A stretch of DNA of 37,002 bases, taken from positions 1 through 37,002 of IMG/VR virus record IMGVR_UViG_3300046318_000474; one strand, written 5' to 3'. A model generated the notes under the pieces. The model made no database searches, was not told the DNA's origin, and was given only the letters and a program-made list of their open reading frames with translations. Positions within the stretch are counted from its first letter, which is position 1; every line of letters starts with the position of its first letter. This document shows positions 1 to 7,139 of this stretch, piece after piece. Source of the DNA: a virus. The position numbers were made by a program, and so were the translations under genes.

Positions 1-1865
1 ATACCACTCATATCAGATTCAGTCGCCGGTGTTTGTATCACTGGCGAACTTTTGTTTGGGTTGATGTTCGGTGGTGATTTCGGTTTAGGTGTTGATGGAA
101 TTGGTGCAGGAGTTCTGGATTCCACCATGGCAGTGGTTTTGGCTATCGCCGCCGCTTTTGCTAATGGTTCTAACGGAGCACCCTTTGGTGTGATATCACG
201 CATTTCATAATGTTCAGCACCAACCAACGCTGCACCGGCTTTACCAAATAATTTCTTTCCCATCTCAAAAACATTTGTGACAGTATCAACTGCACCTGCC
301 AATGGACTTTCACCGCCGCCAACTCCTGATATTCCTTCTGGACCGCCCACAGATACGTGCATATGATTATAATGTCCAGCAGTACGCCAAAGAACATTAT
401 ATCCTGCGGCTTCTAATTGTGGTTTTAATGCATCAAATTTTGCAGCTGCAACAGGATCATCAGCATCATTACCACTAACAATATTTAAATCGATTGCTTG
501 ACCACTGTAATGTCTAGAATTTGGACTGTGTTCACCGACCGGACCAAACGCAGCATTTTCACTTACTTTAATCCCCTGCCCTTGCAAATATTTTCCTAAT
601 CCAACAATATCATTTTTAGGTATTGCACCCTGTTGTGATATTTTAGTTGCATCTTGTTTACCGCCCGCTGGAGAATTCTGCGCAGCTGTTGTCATTAAAA
701 GTGGCGTCGCCTGTGCTGCTGAGGCCGGCGTATTCTTTGCAGCAGGTGTAACAAATGACGTTGGTTGTGTAGTGGATGCGGTTGATGAAGATACTTTCCC
801 AGTACTAGATTTTACACCAGGTGAAACAGGAGCGGATGGAACTGTTTGCTGTTGTGATGCAGTATTGATACTTCCAGTATCAGGAGGATTTATTGGTTCT
901 GGTCCAACACCAGAAGCAGTTTCTGTAAATGTTTTCCCACCACCCGCCGGAATTGCTGACGTCAATCCACCATCAACTATCGGTTGAGTTACTTTTTTTG
1001 ACGAAGTGGGTTGTGTTGAATTGGGTCCTAATTCATTGATATCACGTTTGTTATCTTTACTTCCCAATAACCATTCAAAAGCAGAATTGATTGTTTTAGC
1101 AACGTTGCCAACAAAATTGGCAACACCAACACCAAAATCAGTAACATCTTTGAGTGTTTCTTTTACAGGATCAAATTGCAATGCAATAACTGCAGCCAAT
1201 GCTGTTGCGGCTGTCATCTCTCCTTTGCCACTTTCTTTTTCGGCATCAGGTTGTTTAACTTCCTCAGGTTGCGCATCAACATCTTTTGCTTCAATATTAG
1301 CTTCTTTAGTTTGCGCTATTTCCTTTGCAGAAATTGCTTGTTTATTTTGTAGTTGTTGTTTGAGATAACCATCGATCGATGCCAATTGGTTGATCATGGC
1401 AACCAATGGTTTATTGATGTTAGCGTGTTTATTTTTTACAAGTGTGCCGCCACCAGTTTTTGGTTTCTTGGGATCTCGTGTTGTTTTTACTTTGGTTTTT
1501 TGTAGACCGGCTTCACCTGAGATTCCAAAGCCAGCAGTAAGATCTATATCAGGAGAGTCATTCTTTCCAAAACGTGGTACTGCATTGCTTAGTGTGCGTT
1601 GAAGACTGTCTGGTGCACGAACCTTAGTCTTCTCATCAATCCATCCCTGATTGGTATCATAGACGTATTTTTGTCCATTGATCGATATTGGATCGACTCG
1701 TTTGTCAATTTTGACACGCAATTTCTTTTGAACTGGTTCGTCTATTACCAGACTGTCGAGTAGTCTGATCAATCCTTTATCTGCAGGTTGTTTCGTTTTA
1801 GAATCTATCCAACCCTTATCAGCATCTTTGATAAACTTCTGATCGCCTATTGTTACTGGTGTCAT
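1..1865 (-). CDS. Tail hub/tape-measure-associated protein with M15-type peptidase domain (3' end outside window)
   Basis: The frame is open from an ATG at 1865 to the left edge (621 codons seen), with no stop. The ATG overlaps the upstream stop as ATGA, implying translational coupling. Seen in order: two copies of a GWIDxKTK repeat (about residues 3-39 and 59-95); a TGGGTL segment (137-142) followed by a helical 'LASID' stretch; a low-complexity Ser/Thr/Pro linker; then a metallopeptidase signature, SRHYSGQAID (H452, D459) and HYNHMHVS (H501, H503), matching the Zn-ligand pattern of M15 D,D-peptidases. After it, MGKKLFGKAGAALVGAEHY (535-553) closely resembles a segment of the neighbouring 706-residue protein. 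Inferred role: a virion-associated peptidase that cuts peptide cross-links in peptidoglycan during DNA entry. The C-terminus is unknown. The peptidase call is fairly firm; the exact place in the tail is not. Confidence 0.75.
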   Translation of the reverse strand, partial: MTPVTIGDQKFIKDADKGWIDSKTKQPADKGLIRLLDSLVIDEPVQKKLRVKIDKRVDPISINGQKYVYDTNQGWIDEKTKVRAPDSLQRTLSNAVPRFGKNDSPDIDLTAGFGISGEAGLQKTKVKTTRDPKKPKTGGGTLVKNKHANINKPLVAMINQLASIDGYLKQQLQNKQAISAKEIAQTKEANIEAKDVDAQPEEVKQPDAEKESGKGEMTAATALAAVIALQFDPVKETLKDVTDFGVGVANFVGNVAKTINSAFEWLLGSKDNKRDINELGPNSTQPTSSKKVTQPIVDGGLTSAIPAGGGKTFTETASGVGPEPINPPDTGSINTASQQQTVPSAPVSPGVKSSTGKVSSSTASTTQPTSFVTPAAKNTPASAAQATPLLMTTAAQNSPAGGKQDATKISQQGAIPKNDIVGLGKYLQGQGIKVSENAAFGPVGEHSPNSRHYSGQAIDLNIVSGNDADDPVAAAKFDALKPQLEAAGYNVLWRTAGHYNHMHVSVGGPEGISGVGGGESPLAGAVDTVTNVFEMGKKLFGKAGAALVGAEHYEMRDITPKGAPLEPLAKAAAIAKTTAMVESRTPAPIPSTPKPKSPPNINPNKSSPVIQTPATESDMSG

Positions 1866-3982
1866 GCCGCGAACTTCCAGTGTGCCAGGTACGTCATGAT
1901 CAGATCCTTACCGCCTGGATAATTAGGATCTAGAGCACCGAGTGTCCCGTCGTTAGATGCTTGTGATATTGATTTTTGTCCAGCTGATGCAGCTAGTGAC
2001 GGCCCAGACTCAGATGTCTTTTGTGCATCACCGGCAATAGTTGCTGTTTCAATTTTCTTAGATAGATCTTGTATCTTTTGACTCGGCCCGTCGATCTTTT
2101 CATTTAGTGGTTTATACGTATAATTTTGTGCACCGACTATAGCCGCACCGGCTTTACCAAAGATCTTTTTACCCATAGCCAACATGCCTTCAAGACTGCC
2201 TGGTGCTGCTTCACCGCCTGATCCACCTCCGCCTTGTAGATTGGCATAATTACCACCAGCAATCGATGTTGCATTGGCTTGTCTTTGGGCTATAGCTGCA
2301 CCAGATGATCTCTCATATTTGCTGTCGACAATAGCAGCAGCATCAGCAGCAGTTGTTGCTCCTCTCAATGCATTGCCGGCTGCTTTTTCAGAATTATTGA
2401 GTTCCCAATTAACAAACTCTAATTGTTCCTGGAAATTAGATTCTCTAATAGATTTTCCATATTGTCTTTCGAACTGGGCTTGTCTATCTGGATGCCATTG
2501 TGCAATACCATACGCATCTCCACCGTCACCTTCTGCATCTGTTCTTAATCCGGATTCTACAAACAAATTGCCGACAATACCAGACGCCTGTTCTTTAGTC
2601 CATCCTTTACTTTCAAAAAAAGCTTGTGCTTCTTCGGGACGACCTGTTTCAGACTTTGCTTTGATTCCTGTTGATGGAACTGCAGCTTTTGTGGCATTGC
2701 TAGTTGCTGTGTTTCCTGAAACTGTTACAGCCGCGGCTTTTCCTGGAGCATCAACATCCTTTGTGTTTTTCCATTCTTGATATGCATCCCATATAGCAAC
2801 TGCAATATCGTATATACCCCATACGAATAGACCAGCATTGAAAATAGCCATGGCTATACCTGGTATCGCTCCGATGCCGGTGCCTGCCAATAGGAAACCA
2901 CCGACAACTTTAGCTAGAATACCAGCAATTTTCTGCATGACCTTCTTGCCGAGGCGGCGTTCAAGGATAATAAGAAACCGCCTGCCGCCCCTTGTAGCAA
3001 ACCATGCTGTAGCCTTTTCAGCTCCTTGCAATCCCGCTTTTCTTGCTGCACCCTTTCCGGCACCAGTCATTGTTGCATAATTTGGTTTTTTTAATACATC
3101 TAGTGCCTTCATCCCCGCGCCAGCTCCTAGTTTTTTAATACTAGATCTGACACCTAATGCACCGATACCTGCTATAAAAGCGCCTTTTCCGGCACCGGAT
3201 TCTGCTTTTATTGGATTTCCATTTTCGTCTTTTGGCTGCAATGGATTTAATGATGAGTGCCATAATTTATCAAATACGTATTCGGCTACAATACCCACCA
3301 AACCGCCTTTTACGCCGCCTTTTAGGAAACCAATGAAACCGCCGACTCCAATGAAAGAAGCCATATCAACCAACCAGCCATAATCTTTCTTGAATGCCTC
3401 AACATTTTGTTTTAAAGCATCTAATTCAGTTGTATCTAGTTGACTGATTCCTAATGCACCGAGGCCTGCAATCAGCGCGCCGCCGGCTAATATTTTGTTG
3501 GCCATCGACGAACTGGGTTTTTTATCCATCCAACCCATATTTTCAAACATCGTTGTTTTGGTTTTATTTTCTACCGCAGCTTCTTTTTCTGCTTGTACTT
3601 GCTTTTGATAAGCAACACGATCATTTTCTATCTGTGTTCGTAATGTATTATCAATAGATGCAAGATATCCAACAGCAACAGCTAAAAGTTTCTCTGTTGG
3701 CATCTTTTCATTGAAGGCCGGTTTTGCTGCTTTTTTGGGAGTTGGTAAAGTACCACCACCAGTAGTTACCTTTTGTGTTCCAGCAGTGCCGGCTATACCA
3801 ACATTACCGATAACGGATTTTGTGGCATTGGGTTTATCTTCTGCATTAGCAGCATCAGATACTCCTTTAGCAAGTCCTTTGGCAAGTCCAGATGCCGCAC
3901 TGACGATTGAACCTGCCGCGTCAACAGCAAGTCCTAATCCTTTTACAGCAGTCTTGCCGATGAATATACTAGCGAGGCCCAT
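1862..3982 (-). CDS. Tape-measure-like/tail hub protein with embedded lysozyme-like domain
   Basis: 706 residues. The start overlaps the previous stop (TAATG). Seen: a Gly/Ala-rich N-terminus; TGGGTL near 74-79; a charged helical, probably coiled-coil stretch 95-140; several hydrophobic Gly/Ala-rich segments (about 163-180, 205-236, 266-278, 352-396); a lysozyme-like domain (about 447-560) with VGNLFVESGL-type motif (candidate catalytic E476) and YGIAQW (491-496), matching the phage tail lysozyme fold; and MGKKIFGKAGAAIVGAQNY (603-621), shared with the next gene. Hydrophobic segments and a position directly after the gp26/frameshift chaperone pair are typical of tape-measure proteins, which set tail length and enter the envelope with the DNA. 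No protein of the T4 gp29 type is otherwise visible here. It could instead be a hub lysozyme. The lytic domain is confident, the tape-measure role inferred. Confidence 0.7.
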   Translation of the reverse strand: MGLASIFIGKTAVKGLGLAVDAAGSIVSAASGLAKGLAKGVSDAANAEDKPNATKSVIGNVGIAGTAGTQKVTTGGGTLPTPKKAAKPAFNEKMPTEKLLAVAVGYLASIDNTLRTQIENDRVAYQKQVQAEKEAAVENKTKTTMFENMGWMDKKPSSSMANKILAGGALIAGLGALGISQLDTTELDALKQNVEAFKKDYGWLVDMASFIGVGGFIGFLKGGVKGGLVGIVAEYVFDKLWHSSLNPLQPKDENGNPIKAESGAGKGAFIAGIGALGVRSSIKKLGAGAGMKALDVLKKPNYATMTGAGKGAARKAGLQGAEKATAWFATRGGRRFLIILERRLGKKVMQKIAGILAKVVGGFLLAGTGIGAIPGIAMAIFNAGLFVWGIYDIAVAIWDAYQEWKNTKDVDAPGKAAAVTVSGNTATSNATKAAVPSTGIKAKSETGRPEEAQAFFESKGWTKEQASGIVGNLFVESGLRTDAEGDGGDAYGIAQWHPDRQAQFERQYGKSIRESNFQEQLEFVNWELNNSEKAAGNALRGATTAADAAAIVDSKYERSSGAAIAQRQANATSIAGGNYANLQGGGGSGGEAAPGSLEGMLAMGKKIFGKAGAAIVGAQNYTYKPLNEKIDGPSQKIQDLSKKIETATIAGDAQKTSESGPSLAASAGQKSISQASNDGTLGALDPNYPGGKDLIMTYLAHWKFAA

Positions 3983-4164
3983 TATTTTCTTCTACTTTCG
4001 AGTTCTTGTTTTTGTTCTTCAAGATATGACATCAGCATATCAACATATAGATCTCTTTCATAAGGTATTAAGTTTTCAATCTCTGTTATTGAATATTTAT
4101 GGTGTTGAGCCATCGAGAATATCATAGAGTAATATACTTGAAGTGTCGTATGACTCAACCCCAC
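3982..4164 (-). CDS. Second frame of tail assembly chaperone, probably made by -1 frameshift from the gp26-like gene
   Basis: A 60-codon frame that overlaps the 3' end of the gp26-like gene in the -1 frame and ends with TAATG at the start of the tape-measure-like gene. Its only early start codon is a GTG at 4164 with no Shine-Dalgarno sequence, but the frame continues upstream through the T7 run of the gp26-like gene. The product is short and charged, with an 'IPYERDLYVDML' motif and an acidic/basic helical tail. Small second frames placed just before the tape-measure gene are the hallmark of lambda G/GT-type chaperones; T4 has gp51 in the comparable place after gp26. I infer that it is made as the C-terminal part of a fusion of about 295 residues. 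Independent translation from GTG is the alternative. Confidence 0.65.
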   Translation of the reverse strand: MGLSHTTLQVYYSMIFSMAQHHKYSITEIENLIPYERDLYVDMLMSYLEEQKQELESRRK

Positions 4165-4173
4165 ATAAAAAAA
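4101..4173 (-). promoter_or_regulatory. Candidate -1 programmed ribosomal frameshift site (slippery T7 plus stem-loop)
   Basis: On the minus strand the gp26-like codons read GAT TTT TTT ATG TGG GGT TGA, so T TTT TTT (4173-4167) is an X XXY YYZ heptamer in frame, four codons before the stop. Seven bases later GTTGAGTCAT (4159-4150) can pair with ATGGCTCAAC (4113-4104) in a 10-bp stem with one G-U pair, extendable past one mismatch by two G-C pairs (4162-4161 with 4102-4101). The loop is 36 nt. Slipping back one base continues as TAT GTG GGG and enters the 60-codon second frame. Heptamer, spacer and stem all fit the known pattern; efficiency cannot be judged from sequence. Confidence 0.7.
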
Positions 4174-4868
4174 TCTCTGAGATTCGTTAACTCAATCGCC
4201 CTTTCATTACCAAGTTTGTTCTTGTACTCGAACTTATGATAAAGCTTTGGCATGCTCTCAAAGAACTTGCGGATCTTATCAAAAGTCTTAACGTCTAAAC
4301 CGTCAAGGAATTCGCCGATTTCTTTTTCAGAATATTCGTTGGCAATGTACACCTCTTCAGCATCATAGATCGTGTCAATACAATTGACGATGAAGAAGGT
4401 CATGAGATCTACCTCATTCTCGAACACACCCATCTTATCGGTAATCGATGCTGAAGGATATTTCATCGTCATTCCAACATCATCGGTAATGGAGATAGTA
4501 GGATCAACTGCATTTTCAGGATATGTGATTTCGATCTTATCTAGATCAAGTTCAAAGTCATAAACTTCTTCATCTTCAGTATCACGATATGAAAGCTTGA
4601 CGATATTGTTGACCGACCTAGCACGCAGTTTCAGGAATAGAAACTCAAGATCAAATGTGGTCAGATCATCTACACTGAAACTTGGTGTAGTAATACAGTT
4701 ATTTAAAATCTGTTTAATAGCACGAATGATTTCACCGTCATTGCCACCCTGTTGTGCGACGAGTAGGATCTTTTCTTCTTTAACAAGAAATGGTCTGAAT
4801 TCGATCTTCTTCTTCGAAGATGGAACTACTGCATCAAAGATAGGTTGACTAATTTTTGGTAATGACAT
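4155..4868 (-). CDS. 26: gp26-like baseplate hub assembly protein / tail assembly chaperone
   Basis: 237 residues, ATG at 4868 with a clear GAGGAGA ribosome site just upstream. The acidic, mostly helical protein has the N-terminal 'FRPFLVKEEKILL' stretch and the 'LTTFDLEFLFLKLRARSV' core that I associate with the T4 gp26 family (T4-type base plate protein). It lies immediately upstream of the short second frame and the tape-measure-like gene, the usual position of tail assembly chaperones that hold the tape measure before tube polymerisation. T4 gp26 is somewhat shorter (about 208 residues). The C-terminus (DFFMWG) contains the slippery T7 run, so two products are expected: this one and a frameshifted fusion. 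The family call is good; whether it acts as a hub subunit or a chaperone is open. Confidence 0.75.
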   Translation of the reverse strand: MSLPKISQPIFDAVVPSSKKKIEFRPFLVKEEKILLVAQQGGNDGEIIRAIKQILNNCITTPSFSVDDLTTFDLEFLFLKLRARSVNNIVKLSYRDTEDEEVYDFELDLDKIEITYPENAVDPTISITDDVGMTMKYPSASITDKMGVFENEVDLMTFFIVNCIDTIYDAEEVYIANEYSEKEIGEFLDGLDVKTFDKIRKFFESMPKLYHKFEYKNKLGNERAIELTNLRDFFMWG

Positions 4869-4887
4869 TATATTCTCCTCAATTCAA

Positions 4888-6057
4888 TTATGGTATTGTT
4901 GTATTAACAGTTGTAGGTGGCTGGGTTGTTGATTTTGTAGTGTTATTGACGAACCGCTCAATATATGGTGGAACTGCAATAGTATAGTCACCGACTATCT
5001 GCGAATCACCAAATATTGGTCCTGAGGCACTTTGTCGGCTGCGCTGCAGTGCCGTAATAGCAATATTACCAGGATTAGCTTTTTCTTCATCTGGTGATTT
5101 AGTAGATGCACGTGCGGCCGCATCTTGTTGTGCATCCATATAAAGAGCATTGGCACCAACTTTAGGTGTCTTCATGATCATATCGGTAAACGCAAATGTA
5201 ACATTATATTTCATCAATTGGTTTTCATCATTCCATGCCATGTTTATACTCTGAATGGAAATAGGAAATGCATCAAAAATATTGTATTCGATAGTAGTAT
5301 TTAACTGTCTATCATATACAAATACACTGACTTTGCTATTTGAGTAGTCATCTTTAAAGCCGACTTCATATGGTTCATAAGCATTAAACTCACCAGTGCT
5401 GATCATGTCAGCACCACCTTTTGAATCATGATTGACAATCAGGTTGATCCATTTATTAAAGAAATCGACGATCTCCGAATTACTATCTACAATCCATTGA
5501 AGTGTAAAGTCACCAAAGTTGACGTTGTATGGAACGATTTCAGTTGGACCATATCCATACCGACGAACAGCTTCTTCTTTGATTATTGATACACCAGGAA
5601 GAATAGCATTATCGCATCTCATGATAAGTTTATCTTTATTAATAGTCATGTAACTATTAAGAGCTTTGGTCAACTCATTAGTGTTACCATCATCATCGTA
5701 AGATCTAAATGGCGCAAACCTAACCAAATAACTGTGGGTTGCAACCGTTCCATAGTTATCAATTTCGGTTCTAAAATTGTTAATGTTGAATGTCGTCACC
5801 TTACTTCCGGTAACTGTAATCTCACCATTGAAGTTTCTGGGATCGTTAGGATTGTTCGGATCACCTGTCGACAGTGCACCGTTTTGTATTTCTTCATTCG
5901 TTGATGTTGCAGAAGCAAAATCATTGACTGTCTGGCTATATGCCTTTGGGGTGTATTTGACAACTGTATTGTCTAATCCCACTCCTTTTTGTGTCTCTTG
6001 TCCTGCGGCTGCAATAGCTGTATCCATGTCAGCTAAAAAGGTTGGATTGTCTGCCAT
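4888..6057 (-). CDS. 54: Tail-tube-fold baseplate protein, gp54-like tail tube initiator
   Basis: 389 residues; the ATG overlaps the previous stop (TAATG). The middle part has the tube-fold pattern seen in T4 gp19/gp54: an extended strand ending 'ILPGV', an 'FTLQWIVDSNSEIVDFFNKWINLI' helix segment (a mutable target-plus-width pattern), then 'VSVFVYDRQLNTTIEYNIFDAFPISIQSI' and 'NQLMKYNVTFAFTDM'. The T4 gp54 C-terminal half has the same order: strand, residue change around a tryptophan helix, 'FTGCIPISVS', then 'DVTFAYRVM'. Residues 1-75 and 335-389 are low-complexity arms. The product should sit at the start of the tail tube on the baseplate. A duplicated tail tube protein is the main alternative. 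19 nt separate it from the gp26-like gene, with no promoter seen. Confidence 0.6.
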   Translation of the reverse strand: MADNPTFLADMDTAIAAAGQETQKGVGLDNTVVKYTPKAYSQTVNDFASATSTNEEIQNGALSTGDPNNPNDPRNFNGEITVTGSKVTTFNINNFRTEIDNYGTVATHSYLVRFAPFRSYDDDGNTNELTKALNSYMTINKDKLIMRCDNAILPGVSIIKEEAVRRYGYGPTEIVPYNVNFGDFTLQWIVDSNSEIVDFFNKWINLIVNHDSKGGADMISTGEFNAYEPYEVGFKDDYSNSKVSVFVYDRQLNTTIEYNIFDAFPISIQSINMAWNDENQLMKYNVTFAFTDMIMKTPKVGANALYMDAQQDAAARASTKSPDEEKANPGNIAITALQRSRQSASGPIFGDSQIVGDYTIAVPPYIERFVNNTTKSTTQPPTTVNTTIP

Positions 6058-6653
6058 TATTGACCCCTAAAGATTTTCTTGGATTCTGCCCAGACCTGCG
6101 TCTTTGTTGCTTTGACAAAACGTTCTGTCGGCAGAAACAGAGCAACGTCCCATTCGGAAGGATACACATACATGAATCTAGAACGAACATGCGCATCTAG
6201 ATAGTGTTTCACGCACGGTTCAAAATACTTTAACTTCGAAACTGATTGCAATAACGAGTAATTCATCTTGATCTTGGTAGATTCATCGTACCGTGTATTG
6301 TTGGCATAATCATATAAACCATCCATCAACTTAGCACGAAATTGTGGTGGGAGATAGTGAAGGTTGATACCATAGAATCCACCTTTTACCTTACGGAAAG
6401 GAAAGATCAACGGGAATCTATCGTAGTATGCCAGTTCTTCTTTGTATTTCGGATCATAGTAGAACATGTACATCTGACCAACAATCGGATTACTGACCAG
6501 TCGTGCAGTGTCACCTTTCATCAGGGTACGTTCATTAACACGAGAGATCTTTCTGGCAGTTTCACGAAACCAATCGCGCGCTCCTTGGGTACGTGCCGGG
6601 ATCTGACCGGAACGGACACCTTGTGTAATGATTGAATCGAATACCGTCGCCAC
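6057..6653 (-). CDS. 2: gp2-like DNA end protector / head completion protein
   Basis: 198 residues, GTG start at 6653 overlapping the gp4 stop (TAGTG). The pattern 'MYMFYYDPKYKEELAYYDRFPLIFPF', then 'GFYGINLHYLPPQFRAKLMDGLYD', 'FEPCVKHYLDAHVRSRF' and 'WDVALFLPTERF' is one I associate with the T4-like gp2 family, the protein that protects DNA ends from host RecBCD and completes the head. T4 gp2 is longer (about 274 residues). In T4, genes 2 and 4 are adjacent, and the direct coupling to gp4 here supports the call. The assignment rests on recall of family motifs, not on a search, so it is moderate. A general neck or head-completion protein is the alternative. Confidence 0.55.
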   Translation of the reverse strand: MATVFDSIITQGVRSGQIPARTQGARDWFRETARKISRVNERTLMKGDTARLVSNPIVGQMYMFYYDPKYKEELAYYDRFPLIFPFRKVKGGFYGINLHYLPPQFRAKLMDGLYDYANNTRYDESTKIKMNYSLLQSVSKLKYFEPCVKHYLDAHVRSRFMYVYPSEWDVALFLPTERFVKATKTQVWAESKKIFRGQ

Positions 6654-7093
6654 TAAAATTTTATCCCTAATTCATACTCGGTCAAGATCTCGAACTTCCA
6701 TCCACGATCTTTGCAATAGTTGCCGGCTGCTTCCCACTTCGAGGAGTTGATTCCCCATGTCTGCACCTCGGTGATGTAACGCTTATTAGGCTTATTTATG
6801 ATCTTTGGAGGAGAGCATTGTGCCTTTGGTTTGATCTCTACGATGACTGTATCGATCTTGCCATCTGGTGTTTTCTTTTTGATAATAAAGTCTGGAAAGT
6901 ATCTATGGACTCGACCGTCAATTGGGGATCGATAGGGGATAACAAGTTCTTCGCTCCCCCATTGTATTACTCCAGGATGACTATCTAGCCATCCCATAAA
7001 TTTTAGTTCCCACCGACTTCTATACACAATATTCGATGGATCACCCAGATATTTTTGAGGATTTCTAGGTTGAAACTTTCCTTTGTATGCCAT
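6653..7093 (-). CDS. 4: Head completion protein gp4, PD-(D/E)XK nuclease-like
   Basis: 146 residues. N-terminus MAYKGKFQPRNPQKYLGDPS and following 'YRSRWELKFMGWLD' match T4 gp4, which fixes the start at 7093. Nuclease-like motifs: W28-E29, then YFPDF (D68) and VEIKPK (E86, K88), the arrangement of TnsA/PD-(D/E)XK enzymes. T4 gp4 is about 150 residues, so this is full length. In T4 the protein is needed to finish the filled head before tail joining. No Shine-Dalgarno sequence precedes the ATG; instead a late-promoter box ends only five bases upstream, so the transcript could be nearly leaderless. It is the first gene of the minus-strand late operon. Confidence 0.85.
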   Translation of the reverse strand: MAYKGKFQPRNPQKYLGDPSNIVYRSRWELKFMGWLDSHPGVIQWGSEELVIPYRSPIDGRVHRYFPDFIIKKKTPDGKIDTVIVEIKPKAQCSPPKIINKPNKRYITEVQTWGINSSKWEAAGNYCKDRGWKFEILTEYELGIKF

Positions 7094-7096
7094 TTT

Positions 7097-7110
7097 CTAT
7101 TTATAAATAG
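7097..7110. promoter_or_regulatory. Palindromic T4-type late promoter, potentially bidirectional
   Basis: CTATTTATAAATAG is its own reverse complement. It contains TATAAATA at 7102-7109 on the plus strand and again at 7105-7098 on the minus strand, the -10 consensus used by T4-type late sigma (gp55). It lies in the 46-bp gap between the divergent gp4 and gp48 genes. On the plus strand a start near 7115 would leave a normal leader with a GAAGAG ribosome site before ATG 7140. On the minus strand the predicted start falls at about 7092, at the gp4 ATG. Confidence 0.75.
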
Positions 7111-7139
7111 AATTAGCCCTTTAATTTGAAGAGAAAACG

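Noticed and set aside
4094-4101. CATAAATA on the minus strand upstream of the tape-measure-like gene (also 6792-6799 in gp4)
   Set aside because: Both lie inside coding sequence, and seven-base matches of this kind are expected by chance in AT-rich DNA.
2274-4127. Several plus-strand open frames (2274-2780, 2838-3080, 3711-4127) opposite the tape-measure-like gene
   Set aside because: Antisense to a long gene with clear domains; no ribosome sites or family motifs.
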